A stretch of 49,462 nucleotides of DNA from a virus, in IMG/VR virus record IMGVR_UViG_3300017762_002752, positions 1 through 49,462 of that record; one strand, written 5' to 3'. Below the pieces are notes generated by a model that worked only from the letters and a program-made list of their open reading frames with translations, did no database searches and had not been told where the DNA came from. The position numbers were made by a program, and so were the translations under genes. Shown here piece by piece: positions 24,469-32,601 of this stretch. Numbering within the stretch: position 1 is the stretch's first letter; the number at the start of each line of letters is the position of its first letter.

Positions 24469-25758
24469 ATGGCATTGCCTAAAAGTACCAAGAAGAAAAA
24501 GCCAAGAGCTGCACCGCGGATCCAACGTGGCGCAAAGCTCACGGAACCTAATTGGGACGGTTGGGAAGATATGACTGGCGAGCAACTTCATCGGCATCGT
24601 CGAGCAACACACGAGTGGTATTATGCAAACTTTAAGCCAGAGGACTTATACACTAATGTATATGCCTGGATGGAAAAAGAGGACAAGTATACTAAAGATC
24701 AAATTAAATGGATCAAGGCTGCACCTAAACATGCTATTAGTATTACTGCAGGTATTGTTGCACGTATGGATACAATGGGTGCTCCAAGGTTTTCTCAGAA
24801 AGAAGCAGATTATTGGGAATCACTTGCTGGAACAATGGGCCAATTAAAATCATCAATTGACTTTCTTGAAAGGAGAATTGAAATCGCAATACAAACAGGT
24901 AAGGATCACAAAGAAGAGAAAGAGGAAGAACTAAAGGAAAAGCCACAGAAGCGTGTAATTAGTATTCAAGAACGTATAGAGTTACAAGCAATTGCTGCCT
25001 GTGAAAAAGTTGATATGTGGTTAGAAGTGTGGAGTGATCAAGATAAAAAGTTTGATCCTAAAGGATTTGATTTTGCAAAACACTTTGCTCAAATGAAAGT
25101 AACACAAGCACATGCTCGCAAGATTATGGGATTGTATGAGCCAGAGCTTAAAGAAATTAAAGAAGTACTAAATCCTCCTAAGTTGAAAAAAGATGCAACT
25201 GAAAAAGAAAAAGATTTTGCAGCTCAACTACAAGAAGCATACGAGTTTACAACTAAAAAAGAACTTAAGAACATGCTAACAGCACTAGAAAGATTATATG
25301 GTGCTTGTCAGGTTGTTATTGATTCAAGTAAAGCAACACGTAAGCCACGTAAACGTAAGGTGTACAGTGCAGATAAACTTGTATCAAAACTAAAATTTAA
25401 AACAACAGATGACAAGTATCAACTTGCTAGTATTAATCCTGAAGATATTATTAAATGTAACGAGCTTTGGGTGTTTAATTGTAAAACACGTAAGATAGGA
25501 AAGTATGTTGCAGATATACAAGATCCGCTAGGGCAACAACGTGAAGGTAGTGGGCTGAGTGTAAAAGGTACAACTATTACAGGGTTCAACGAAAAAGAAA
25601 GTATTCAAAAAACACTACGTAAACCTGAAGAACAACTGAAAGACTTCAAAAATAGTGGTAAAGTCAAGTTGAGATCTTTCCTAGATGACATTAAAGCAGT
25701 GGACATAAAGCTGAACGGTCGGATAAATAATGATATAATCTTGCTGAAAGTGCAATAA
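24469..25758 (+). CDS. Large conserved-looking protein of unknown function
   Basis: A 429-residue soluble protein with a basic N-terminal tail (residues 1-25 rich in Lys, Arg and Pro). A helical, coiled-coil-like middle (about 130-280) is rich in Lys and Glu, and a beta-containing C-terminus follows (VFNCKTRKIG, then KGTTITGF). The basic tail suggests contact with nucleic acid. It has its own consensus sigma70 promoter and a strong AGGAG site, so it is expressed early and strongly. I do not recognise its family. A role in DNA or RNA transactions is inference from charge only. Confidence 0.7.
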   Translation: MALPKSTKKKKPRAAPRIQRGAKLTEPNWDGWEDMTGEQLHRHRRATHEWYYANFKPEDLYTNVYAWMEKEDKYTKDQIKWIKAAPKHAISITAGIVARMDTMGAPRFSQKEADYWESLAGTMGQLKSSIDFLERRIEIAIQTGKDHKEEKEEELKEKPQKRVISIQERIELQAIAACEKVDMWLEVWSDQDKKFDPKGFDFAKHFAQMKVTQAHARKIMGLYEPELKEIKEVLNPPKLKKDATEKEKDFAAQLQEAYEFTTKKELKNMLTALERLYGACQVVIDSSKATRKPRKRKVYSADKLVSKLKFKTTDDKYQLASINPEDIIKCNELWVFNCKTRKIGKYVADIQDPLGQQREGSGLSVKGTTITGFNEKESIQKTLRKPEEQLKDFKNSGKVKLRSFLDDIKAVDIKLNGRINNDIILLKVQ

Positions 25759-25778
25759 ACCGGCTTTTCTGTATAAAG

Positions 25779-25786
25779 GATAAATA
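25779..25786 (+). promoter_or_regulatory. Late promoter GATAAATA
   Basis: GATAAATA followed by exactly 5 nt and ATG 25792, upstream of a structural-type gene as expected for late expression. Confidence 0.68.
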
Positions 25787-25791
25787 CTAAT

Positions 25792-26607
25792 ATGGACAAT
25801 GCAAAACTTAATCAAGCCCTAACTGAGCTAGAATCAGCTCTAACATCAGACGGTGGATGGGCATCAAATCAGTCAATTAAATTCACTACCGACATTAACG
25901 GTAAGGGCCTATTCTGGGCTGGCAAAGACTACACTAAACAATTATCCTATATGGAAGATACAAAGAGTATCTTTTCAACAGAGAATATTGATCTTGCTAA
26001 AAATAAAGCAGTTAAAATAAACAACTTAGAAGTACTAACACTAGATACACTAGGTACAAGTGTAGTAAACAGTAACTTAAAATCACTAGGTAGATTAAGA
26101 GGACTGGTAGTAGACGGTGATGTTTCAATTAATCAATACGTTTACTTTAATTCACATAATGATAGATTAGGTATTGGTACTGAGCAGCCAAATGCGGCTG
26201 TAAGTATTGCAGAAGATGGCGTAGAAATGATTATCGGTACAGATGAATCAACAAAAGGATTTGTTGGTACATTTGGTAGCCATCAATTAGATGTAAAAAC
26301 AGACAATCAAGTAAGACTAACTGTTGAAGCTGGCGGCGATGTACGCATTGCTAAAGACGGCTTTGTTGGAGGCAAACTAGCAGTAGGTGTTTCCAACCCA
26401 GATAGCACAGTTGACTTACATGTTAGGGGCGCAATTAAATTCAACAATGCACTTCATATCAACGGCGTTGAAGCACCACAAGGTGGTAACTTTAATCAAG
26501 GTGATATTTGCTGGAACTCAAGAGCAAGACAGAAGTCATACATTGGTTGGGTTTGTATCCAAGCAGGTAACCCTGGCATATGGGCACCGTTTGGAGAAAT
26601 CAGGTAG
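25792..26607 (+). CDS. Tail-fibre-like structural protein
   Basis: A 271-residue protein with features of phage fibre shafts: repeated short beta strands, an RLGIGTEQP segment near 124-132 and its partner AVGVSNPDSTVDLHV near 196-210. Such GIGT-P motifs recur in trimeric beta-helical fibres. The C-terminal tail (QGDICWNSRARQKSYIGWV) resembles the end of fibre or collar proteins. It starts 5 nt after a late box. It is separated from the main fibre cluster by about 9 kb and followed within 5 bases by a MptE/Maf-like gene, so it may be a substrate for glycosylation (inference). Confidence 0.7.
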   Translation: MDNAKLNQALTELESALTSDGGWASNQSIKFTTDINGKGLFWAGKDYTKQLSYMEDTKSIFSTENIDLAKNKAVKINNLEVLTLDTLGTSVVNSNLKSLGRLRGLVVDGDVSINQYVYFNSHNDRLGIGTEQPNAAVSIAEDGVEMIIGTDESTKGFVGTFGSHQLDVKTDNQVRLTVEAGGDVRIAKDGFVGGKLAVGVSNPDSTVDLHVRGAIKFNNALHINGVEAPQGGNFNQGDICWNSRARQKSYIGWVCIQAGNPGIWAPFGEIR

Positions 26608-26612
26608 CGGGA

Positions 26613-27224
26613 GTGTCCGGGACTTTAGTTTTAGGTAACGGAGAAAGTCGCAAGGGGCTAGATCTAGCTCACATATATCCACATTATACTATAGTAGGTT
26701 GTAACGCAGTACATAGAGATATGGTCGTTGATCATCTTGTGTGTTGTGATAGACGTATGGTGTTAGAAGCAACAGAAGGAGAGAACACAAAGGACACAAA
26801 AATTTATGTCCGTGGTGAAAACTATCAATACTTCCGTAAAGTTCGTAAAGATAAAAGAATAAATTCTGTTCCTTACATATCTCCTAAAGACGAACAAAAA
26901 CATAATCAGCCTATTAACTGGGGCAGTGGTCCTTATGCTGTTTTACTTGCTGCAACTCTTGAGTCAGATAATATTACATTGTTAGGTTTTGATCTTTACG
27001 GTAATAACGACAAAGTTAATAACTTATACAAAGGAACAAACAATTATGCTGACGCTGATACGCATCCAATCGATCCTAGTTATTGGAAAATACAAATTGG
27101 CGAAGTATTCAAAAATCATCCTCACAAAAATTTTACAATAAAAAATATGCACGAATGGGACTTTCCGCCTATATGGCAAAAGCCGAATGTTCACTTTGAA
27201 AAATTTTATAAATCAATATCTTGA
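26613..27224 (+). CDS. MptE/Maf (DUF115)-like Rossmann protein, possible glycan-related transferase
   Basis: About 203 residues from GTG 26613, chosen because it follows the upstream stop by 5 bases and has AGG about 8 nt upstream. An ATG at 26580 inside the fibre gene is an alternative. The N-terminus has LVLGNGES, a strand-loop like the GNGPS motif of MptE/Maf-type proteins and sialyltransferase-like folds. A later WGSGPYAVLLAATL helix and LLGFDLYG strand also fit that fold. Members act in sialic/pseudaminic acid transfer or as diphosphokinases. It is grouped with kdsA, a GT8-like gene and a phosphomannomutase, which favours a glycan role. Activity is uncertain. Confidence 0.55.
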   Translation: MSGTLVLGNGESRKGLDLAHIYPHYTIVGCNAVHRDMVVDHLVCCDRRMVLEATEGENTKDTKIYVRGENYQYFRKVRKDKRINSVPYISPKDEQKHNQPINWGSGPYAVLLAATLESDNITLLGFDLYGNNDKVNNLYKGTNNYADADTHPIDPSYWKIQIGEVFKNHPHKNFTIKNMHEWDFPPIWQKPNVHFEKFYKSIS

Positions 27225-27248
27225 CAAATATCTTAATTCGTGTATAAT
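27221..27248 (+). promoter_or_regulatory. Sigma70-type early promoter
   Basis: TTGACA at 27221-27226, a 16-nt spacer, and a perfect TATAAT at 27243-27248. The -35 box overlaps the stop of the preceding gene. The leader is about 65 nt, with a TAGGAG site before ATG 27320; I see no convincing riboswitch in it. Confidence 0.82.
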
Positions 27249-27319
27249 TAGTAATATGTTTAACAAGGTCTTAGCGTCAACCCTTCCAATTCTGCCGCTC
27301 ATATATAGGAGATAAAAAT

Positions 27320-27769
27320 ATGGGAAAATACTTTAGTACAAAAACTTATGGTCATAACATTGGCCTTAGTGCGGTGTTTAGGCAGCCGAACGCAGATCAT
27401 TCACATTGTCATTTGCTACACGGTTATAGTTTAGCATTTAAATTTACTTTTGGATGTAATGATCTAGATAATAAAAATTGGGCAGTTGACTTTGGTGGAC
27501 TTAAACCGCTGAAGGCTTGGCTTGAAGATAGTTTTGATCACAAAACTTGTATCGACGAAGTAGATCCGATGAAGGACGAACTACTACGTTTAGAAACACT
27601 TGGACTTGCAGAGATTAGACAATTCGATGGTGTTGGTGCAGAAAAATTTGCAGAACATGCATTTAACTTTGCAAACAATTTGATTAGAGAAAAAACAAAT
27701 AATCGTTGCTATTGTGTAAGTGTTGAGTGTTCAGAGCATGGTGCCAACTCAGCAATCTACGAAGGGTAG
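27320..27769 (+). CDS. queD: QueD / 6-pyruvoyltetrahydropterin synthase family protein
   Basis: A 149-residue protein of the T-fold pterin enzymes. A catalytic-type Cys30 lies just before LLHGY (33-36), NWAVDFGGLKPLK forms the next strand and helix, FDHKT is near 71-75, and a C-terminal EHGANSAIYE closes the active site. QueD makes 6-carboxy-tetrahydropterin on the way to 7-deazaguanines. One oddity is that the usual zinc motif HGH reads HGY and the upstream His of the AAH motif is absent; nearby His27, His29 and His31 could substitute. The exact reaction is therefore uncertain. It has a strong promoter and TAGGAG site and leads the operon with kdsA. Confidence 0.8.
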   Translation: MGKYFSTKTYGHNIGLSAVFRQPNADHSHCHLLHGYSLAFKFTFGCNDLDNKNWAVDFGGLKPLKAWLEDSFDHKTCIDEVDPMKDELLRLETLGLAEIRQFDGVGAEKFAEHAFNFANNLIREKTNNRCYCVSVECSEHGANSAIYEG

Positions 27770-27775
27770 TAAATT

Positions 27776-28543
27776 ATGAGAATAATTGCAGGACCGTGTC
27801 AACACGAGACACTAACTGATAGTGCAATGATTGCAAAAGAATGTAAACGTGTTTGTGATAAACACGGTATTGACTATTACTTTAAAGCTAGTTTTGATAA
27901 AGCAAATAGATCTAGTATCAAAGGAATACGTGGTATCGGTATGGACGCAACACTTACCGACTTTGAAGCATTGAAAAATGAGTTTGGAGTAAACACAATC
28001 ACTGATGTACATACTGTAGAACAAATTCAATACATCACTGAAGCATACAACGATGTAGTTGATGCATTACAAATTCCTGCGTTTTTATGTAGACAAACAG
28101 ATCTAGTAAAGGCTGCTTGTGCTACAGACAAGATTGTTAATATTAAAAAAGGTCAGTTTCTTGCACCTTGGGACGTTGAAAGTATACTGTCAAAGACAAC
28201 AGGTGCTAAAGAAGTTTGGATAACTGAGAGAGGAACGAGTTTTGGATACAATACTCTTGTCGTTGATTTTACTGGCTTGGACTACATGCTTAGTAATTAT
28301 AATACCCCTATTGTTCTTGATGCAACCCACGCAGTACAGAAACCAGGCGGCAATGGAAGTAGTAGCGGCGGCAATCGCGATTACGTTCCTGGCTTATGTC
28401 GTGCAGGTAGTGCTTTGGGTATTAGAGACTTCTTTTTAGAAGTACATCAAGATCCAGACAATGCACCTAGTGACGGTCCTAACGCACTCCATTTACATGA
28501 CTTTGAAGCTGTTGTTGACAGTATAGTCCGTCATGCTGAGTAA
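27776..28543 (+). CDS. kdsA: 3-deoxy-8-phosphooctulonate synthase (KDO8P synthase)
   Basis: A 255-residue protein that matches KdsA along its length: AGPC at 5-8, KASFDKANRSS at 37-47, IPAFLCRQTDL, NIKKGQF, TERGTSFGYN and DATHAVQKPGG. KdsA condenses phosphoenolpyruvate with arabinose-5-phosphate, the first committed step to KDO of lipopolysaccharide. Cys8 in the AGPC motif is the residue that marks the metal-dependent class (Asn in the E. coli type). The gene is 6 bases after the QueD-family gene and just before a glycosyltransferase. A phage copy could alter host surface glycan or KDO supply (inference). Confidence 0.95.
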   Translation: MRIIAGPCQHETLTDSAMIAKECKRVCDKHGIDYYFKASFDKANRSSIKGIRGIGMDATLTDFEALKNEFGVNTITDVHTVEQIQYITEAYNDVVDALQIPAFLCRQTDLVKAACATDKIVNIKKGQFLAPWDVESILSKTTGAKEVWITERGTSFGYNTLVVDFTGLDYMLSNYNTPIVLDATHAVQKPGGNGSSSGGNRDYVPGLCRAGSALGIRDFFLEVHQDPDNAPSDGPNALHLHDFEAVVDSIVRHAE

Positions 28544-28549
28544 AAATGA

Positions 28550-29365
28550 ATGGCATTAGAAAATCACAACTTCACAAAAGCAGAACGTAAAGCACAAAAG
28601 GCTGCCAGGCGGTTAGAAAAAGAACTGCGAAAGACAAATAACTTTCGAGACAAGAATGAGAACGGACCTGTTACACAAATCCTTTGTGTACGCTTTGGCA
28701 ACAAGTACGGAAACGAGTATGTTATAAAGTTACGTGACATGGTCGCAAGGCATATTACTGTACCATATCGTTTTAACTGTTTAACAGACGATCCTAAACC
28801 TCTTGAAGGTGTAAACAATATTGTTGTACCTAATAAAGGTTATGCAAGAGGTTGGTGGCATAAAGTTCACATGTTTGATCCTACTCTTCCTTTAGAAGGT
28901 AGAATATTATACATGGACCTAGATGTTGTTATCCATAAGAACATTGATAAACTATGTAATGTTTGGTTAGATGATTTTATGGGCATTAGAGACTTTAATA
29001 GAAAGTTTCATCCAAACTACAAATACCTAAATAGTTCTGTTATGGCATGGAATGCAAGAACACAATCTCACGTTTATAATAACTTTATGGCTAATCCGGC
29101 ACAGGCACAAAGACTGCATGGAGATCAAGATTGGATTTGGCAAAATTGTAGAGAAGTTCTTAAGTTTTGGCCTGAAGAATGGGTAATGAGTTATAAATGG
29201 GAAATACGAGATAAGACTGAACTTCATATGAAAGACGGACAAAGACAGTTTAAAACTATTAGAGATGATATAGTTGCTCCAAAAGACAATTCTATCATGG
29301 TATTTCATGGCGATCCAAATCCTGGACAAGTAAAAGACAAGTTAATTGTTGACAACTGGAAATAA
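28550..29365 (+). CDS. GT8-like glycosyltransferase
   Basis: A 271-residue protein. The first 40 residues are a basic helix. A Rossmann-like domain follows, with the nucleotide-sugar DxD motif YMDLDVV at 121-127, a GWWHKVHMF segment before it, NSSVMAWNA after it, and HGDQDW near 183-188. This order is typical of GT8-type enzymes that transfer sugars from UDP- or GDP-sugars. It lies directly behind kdsA, so both probably serve surface glycan or phage-protein glycosylation. The acceptor is unknown. Confidence 0.8.
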   Translation: MALENHNFTKAERKAQKAARRLEKELRKTNNFRDKNENGPVTQILCVRFGNKYGNEYVIKLRDMVARHITVPYRFNCLTDDPKPLEGVNNIVVPNKGYARGWWHKVHMFDPTLPLEGRILYMDLDVVIHKNIDKLCNVWLDDFMGIRDFNRKFHPNYKYLNSSVMAWNARTQSHVYNNFMANPAQAQRLHGDQDWIWQNCREVLKFWPEEWVMSYKWEIRDKTELHMKDGQRQFKTIRDDIVAPKDNSIMVFHGDPNPGQVKDKLIVDNWK

Positions 29366-29377
29366 TGACTGTATACT
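29349..29377 (+). promoter_or_regulatory. Sigma70-type promoter predicted to give a leaderless mRNA
   Basis: TTGACA at 29349-29354, a 17-nt spacer, and TATACT at 29372-29377, then 6 nt to ATG 29384. The usual +1 (about 7 nt after the -10 box) falls on the A of the start codon. No Shine-Dalgarno sequence is possible upstream. Confidence 0.75.
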
Positions 29378-29383
29378 GTAAGT

Positions 29384-30208
29384 ATGTTTAACTTTAGAAA
29401 GAAAAAATCCTGGCTACGTTTCTATTCTTTAGATCCAAATGTAGCAGAATTGTATCCTATTGAGCCTGCTGGTAAAGCAGACCGTGGATTCAATGATGTT
29501 GGAACACGTAGAGTTAGGCCTGAGAGCGGCAATCAACTTTCTAAAAACTGTCCTGGTATTAAGCCACTTATGAAGTCAGGGTATATCATGAGAGCTCCTG
29601 CAGATTTTGTAATTAAAACAGGTCCCGGAGTAGATAGTGGTGTTGCTTGGGAAGTTCCTTTTAAGTTTGTAAAACCTAGCACAGGAAATTACCATATACA
29701 AGGTTGGGAATATTACATTAATTGGCATGCACCTTGGCAAACTGAGCCACTTATTCCTCATGATACTGATAACACAAACAAACCTTACTTGAATTCAGCA
29801 GTTAAAGTTGAAACGCCTTGGCGTGTAAAAGCAAGTGACGATATGTTACTAATGCAAATGCCTGTAACCTACAACAATGAAACAAGATTTACGGCTGCGT
29901 ATGGTATAGTTGATCCTATGTACATGCATGCCATTCCAATACAATTATTTTGGCATGTACTAGAAGGAGAAACTCTAGTTAAAGCTGGAACACCACTTGC
30001 ACAGTTTGTGCCTATTAGTAGAAGTATGCTACATGATCATGAAATTATCATAGATGAAGCTGGTCAACTTGAAAAAGATATTGAAGATGCATTTACATAT
30101 GCAAATCATCACAAGTTTGCAAAAACAGATAATGTTGTTGCAAAGGTGAAGCGTATCAAACAACTGTTTGATCGTTTTAGAAAGAAAAATCCTAATGCTA
30201 AAATTTAG
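29384..30208 (+). CDS. Unrecognised 274-residue protein
   Basis: A soluble beta-rich protein with many Trp and Pro residues. It has a short basic N-terminus, a KSGYIMRAPADFVIK strand-turn region near 65-79, several aromatic strands (WEYYINWHAPW), and a Lys-rich C-terminal tail. No transmembrane segment or catalytic motif is evident. The sharp sigma70 promoter with +1 on the ATG predicts a leaderless transcript. I recall similar uncharacterised proteins in marine phages but cannot name a function with confidence. Confidence 0.65.
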   Translation: MFNFRKKKSWLRFYSLDPNVAELYPIEPAGKADRGFNDVGTRRVRPESGNQLSKNCPGIKPLMKSGYIMRAPADFVIKTGPGVDSGVAWEVPFKFVKPSTGNYHIQGWEYYINWHAPWQTEPLIPHDTDNTNKPYLNSAVKVETPWRVKASDDMLLMQMPVTYNNETRFTAAYGIVDPMYMHAIPIQLFWHVLEGETLVKAGTPLAQFVPISRSMLHDHEIIIDEAGQLEKDIEDAFTYANHHKFAKTDNVVAKVKRIKQLFDRFRKKNPNAKI

Positions 30209-30218
30209 AAAGGACATT

Positions 30219-30359
30219 ATGCTTAATACAATAATAAAAGTACTTGTTATAATAGTTTTGCTAGAGTTTGCAATATTATACGGTTCTCAAGTGTATGACG
30301 AATACATGTTTTGGGACCAGTACGAAAGACTATACACTGATATTCCGGTAGAGGAATAA
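30219..30359 (+). CDS. Small single-pass membrane protein
   Basis: A 46-residue protein. One hydrophobic helix spans about residues 4-21 and is followed by an acidic, Tyr-rich tail (YDEYMFWDQYERLY). ATG 30219 is chosen because AAGGA lies about 5 nt upstream and just after the previous stop; the open frame begins earlier inside the upstream gene. The predicted topology has a short N-terminus and a polar C-terminus. No family recognised. Confidence 0.55.
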   Translation: MLNTIIKVLVIIVLLEFAILYGSQVYDEYMFWDQYERLYTDIPVEE

Positions 30360-30364
30360 TCAGT

Positions 30365-31099
30365 ATGAAGTTTATATTTGATGTAGACGGTACATTGACG
30401 CCAAGTCGTCAGAAGATGGACGAAGAATTTTCAAAGTTCTTTTTTGACTTCTGCACAGAAAACAAAGTTTATCTCGTTACAGGTAGCGATAAAAAGAAAA
30501 CTGTGGAACAGGTAGGTAATGTTATCTACGGCTTGGCTAGACGTGCTTATAATTGTAGCGGTTCAGACGTATACAAGTCAAATGAAAACGTAAGACGAAG
30601 CGATTGGAAACTTCCACATAACGCTAAAACATTCCTATTAGACAAATTAGAGGAAAGTGAGTTTCCATTACGTACAGGACTACATATTGAAGAACGCCCA
30701 GGTATGATAAACTTTAGCGTTGTAGGTCGTAATGCTACAATAGGAGAACGTAAGTTGTATGCAAAGTATGATACTAAACATAAAGAAAGAAATCTTATTG
30801 CTGACTTGTTTAACAAAGAATTTCAGAACTTAAGAGCAACAGTGGGTGGAGAAACAGGGTTAGACATTGCACCTATAGGTTCAGATAAAAGTCAGATACT
30901 TGTAGACTTTGATAAAGACGATAGTATTTTGTTTTTTGGCGATCGTTGTGATCCCGCAGGTAATGATTTTCCTATTGCCGAAGCACTAAGACAAAACTTT
31001 AAACGTTCAAAAATTTATCATGTTAATGATTGGAAAGAAACATTTAGAATATTAAGCGATTCACGATTGACATCAACCTCACAAGATAGTATACTATAA
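30365..31099 (+). CDS. Eukaryotic-type phosphomannomutase-like HAD protein
   Basis: A 244-residue HAD-superfamily protein. DVDGTLT at 6-12 carries the nucleophile and acid Asp. ERPGMINFSVVGR near 110-122 matches the cap-domain substrate loop of PMM (a GMLNVSPIGR-like motif), and FFGDRCDPAGND near 196-207 matches the Mg-binding motif. These enzymes interconvert mannose-6-P and mannose-1-P for GDP-mannose. It lies in the group with kdsA, GT8-like and MptE-like genes, so a glycan precursor role fits. A sigma70 promoter for the next gene is embedded in its 3' end. Confidence 0.82.
   Translation: MKFIFDVDGTLTPSRQKMDEEFSKFFFDFCTENKVYLVTGSDKKKTVEQVGNVIYGLARRAYNCSGSDVYKSNENVRRSDWKLPHNAKTFLLDKLEESEFPLRTGLHIEERPGMINFSVVGRNATIGERKLYAKYDTKHKERNLIADLFNKEFQNLRATVGGETGLDIAPIGSDKSQILVDFDKDDSILFFGDRCDPAGNDFPIAEALRQNFKRSKIYHVNDWKETFRILSDSRLTSTSQDSIL
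31067..31095 (+). promoter_or_regulatory. Sigma70-type promoter predicted to give a leaderless mRNA
   Basis: TTGACA at 31067-31072, a 17-nt spacer, and TATACT at 31090-31095, then 6 nt to ATG 31102. The layout is identical to the promoter at 29349-29377. It lies within the end of the phosphomannomutase gene. Confidence 0.75.
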
Positions 31100-31101
31100 G
31101 C

Positions 31102-32151
31102 ATGAATAAGAGAATAGGCTTTGCCTGCAAATACATGTGGCACGATCAGACGCAGAAGAAGAAACTGCTAGAAGAGATCCAACGACCACTAAATACTCGC
31201 AGTACAACAGTACAATGGCTCAACAGGCAAACACGTGAAGATGCAGAACAACGCTTGTGGGATATCATGGTCCACAACATACAGAGCTATGCTAATTTGA
31301 TAGAGTACGTAGGGAGTTTGACAGATGAGTTGCGAATGGTACGACTGGGTAGCGATGTACTTCCTGTTTATACTGAGCCTACTTGGGGCTATTATTGGCG
31401 TAAGCCAGACGTCCGCGAATACTGTGAGAAACACTTTGCACCGATCGGCGAAAGGGCAAGAGCCCTCGATGTCCGACTATCGATGCACCCAGGCCAATTT
31501 ACTGTACTTGCGAGCGACAACCCCGAAATTGTAGAGAGGAGCATAGAAGAATTTGAATATCACACCGATGTCATACGCTGGATGGGATACGGCAAGACCT
31601 TCCAAGACTTCAAGTGCAATGTCCATATATCAGGTAGACAAGGTCCAGCCGGTATCATACACGCAGTTAACAAAAGACTTTCTCCAGAAGCGAGAAACTG
31701 CATCACAATCGAGAACGACGAAATGTCGTGGGGCATCGAAGCCTCCCTCGAACTTGTCGACACATGTGCATTGGTATTGGACATACACCATCACTGGGTC
31801 CGCACAGGCGAATATATACTGCCCACCGACGATAGATATCTACGCATGATAGATTCGTGGCGTGGTGTACGACCTGTGATACATTATTCATACAGTCGAG
31901 ACGAATGGTTACCGCAAGACTTTGCACACGACACAATGCCTAACATGGAACAGTTACTAGAGGCAGGCCACAAAAAGCAAAAACTTAGAGCCCATAGTGA
32001 TTACTATCCTAACAATACAGTTAATGACTGGGCTTTGTCCTTCCGTGACTCGGCAGATATTATGTGCGAAAGCAAGGCAAAAAATCTTGCTAGTAAGGCT
32101 TTGTTAGATTATGACCTAAGCCGCAAAACTCTCGCCACAGCCGCAGCTTGA
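31102..32151 (+). CDS. uvsE: UV damage endonuclease UvdE/UvsE
   Basis: A 349-residue TIM-barrel nuclease. The metal-site motifs are clear: RLSMHPGQF (His129), NVHISG (His175), TIENDE (about 202-207) and LDIHHHW (Asp227, His229-231). UVDE nicks 5' to UV photoproducts. Late strands and a Lys-rich segment near residues 292-300 complete the barrel. Base composition is odd: the 60 bases from 31441 contain 35 G/C, against 17 in the 60 bases from 30781 in the preceding gene, which suggests recent acquisition. The 3' end overlaps the convergent iscA by 36 bases and is AT-richer again. Confidence 0.93.
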   Translation: MNKRIGFACKYMWHDQTQKKKLLEEIQRPLNTRSTTVQWLNRQTREDAEQRLWDIMVHNIQSYANLIEYVGSLTDELRMVRLGSDVLPVYTEPTWGYYWRKPDVREYCEKHFAPIGERARALDVRLSMHPGQFTVLASDNPEIVERSIEEFEYHTDVIRWMGYGKTFQDFKCNVHISGRQGPAGIIHAVNKRLSPEARNCITIENDEMSWGIEASLELVDTCALVLDIHHHWVRTGEYILPTDDRYLRMIDSWRGVRPVIHYSYSRDEWLPQDFAHDTMPNMEQLLEAGHKKQKLRAHSDYYPNNTVNDWALSFRDSADIMCESKAKNLASKALLDYDLSRKTLATAAA

Positions 32152-32448
32152 CGTTGCATTAGGATTTCTAATTATAAGTTGGGATCCAAACACTTCTTTA
32201 ATAAAATCAACTTCAGTACCTGCAACATACATCACACTAAATTGATCAATAGCAAATTGACCGTTTGGTAAGTCAACTACTTCATCTTTTTCTTCTAAGG
32301 CTTCAGTCATGGACCATTCATACTGAAAACCGGCACACCCACCGCCCTTGACTTGAAGTCTGACGATGGGTTTACCTTGTTCGTCTATCAGCTTGGTCAT
32401 GTGATCGACCGCTGATTGAGTTAATTTAACTAGTCCTGTTTTTTCCAT
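32116..32448 (-). CDS. iscA: A-type Fe-S carrier protein (IscA/ErpA/SufA family)
   Basis: A 110-residue protein with the three family cysteines: Cys38 in GGGCAGFQY, and Cys102 and Cys104 in SSCGCGESF. This matches IscA spacing closely. It receives Fe-S clusters from the IscU scaffold and delivers them to target enzymes. ATG 32448 is preferred to an in-frame TTG at 32457; both lie within the upstream small gene. It is the third gene of the minus operon SOD, membrane protein, iscA and faces iscS-iscU from across a promoter region. It converges on uvdE with a 36-base overlap. Confidence 0.93.
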   Translation of the reverse strand: MEKTGLVKLTQSAVDHMTKLIDEQGKPIVRLQVKGGGCAGFQYEWSMTEALEEKDEVVDLPNGQFAIDQFSVMYVAGTEVDFIKEVFGSQLIIRNPNATSSCGCGESFAA

Positions 32449-32600
32449 AGTGTCCAAATACCATATCCGATTGCTGCATATGCTGCTAATTTCGCAAATG
32501 GTCCTGCGATTAGAACAACTACACCAACTCCAATAAGGACTGCACCGTCCCAGGATGTTCTTTCTTCTAGTCTATCTTTTACCCAATTAATAGGATTCAT
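32430..32600 (-). CDS. Small membrane protein
   Basis: A 56-residue protein. A charged N-terminus (NWVKDRLEERTSWDG) is followed by two hydrophobic stretches, at about 20-34 and 36-50, and a short basic tail. It is probably inserted in the inner membrane. ATG 32600 is chosen because AAGGAG precedes it closely. It lies between the superoxide dismutase and iscA genes and overlaps iscA by 19 bases. No family function is known to me. Confidence 0.65.
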   Translation of the reverse strand: MNPINWVKDRLEERTSWDGAVLIGVGVVVLIAGPFAKLAAYAAIGYGIWTLWKKQD

Positions 32601-32601
32601 A

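Noticed and set aside
26580-26612. ATG 26580 as start of the MptE/Maf-like gene
   Set aside because: It would overlap the end of the fibre-like gene in another frame; GTG 26613 lies just after the stop with an AGG site and begins at the conserved strand.
27249-27319. Possible preQ1 riboswitch in the leader before the QueD-family gene
   Set aside because: No recognisable pseudoknot elements or aptamer consensus; only a Shine-Dalgarno site is clear.
28515-28549. TTGACA before the GT8-like gene as a promoter
   Set aside because: No acceptable -10 box at 16-18 nt spacing.
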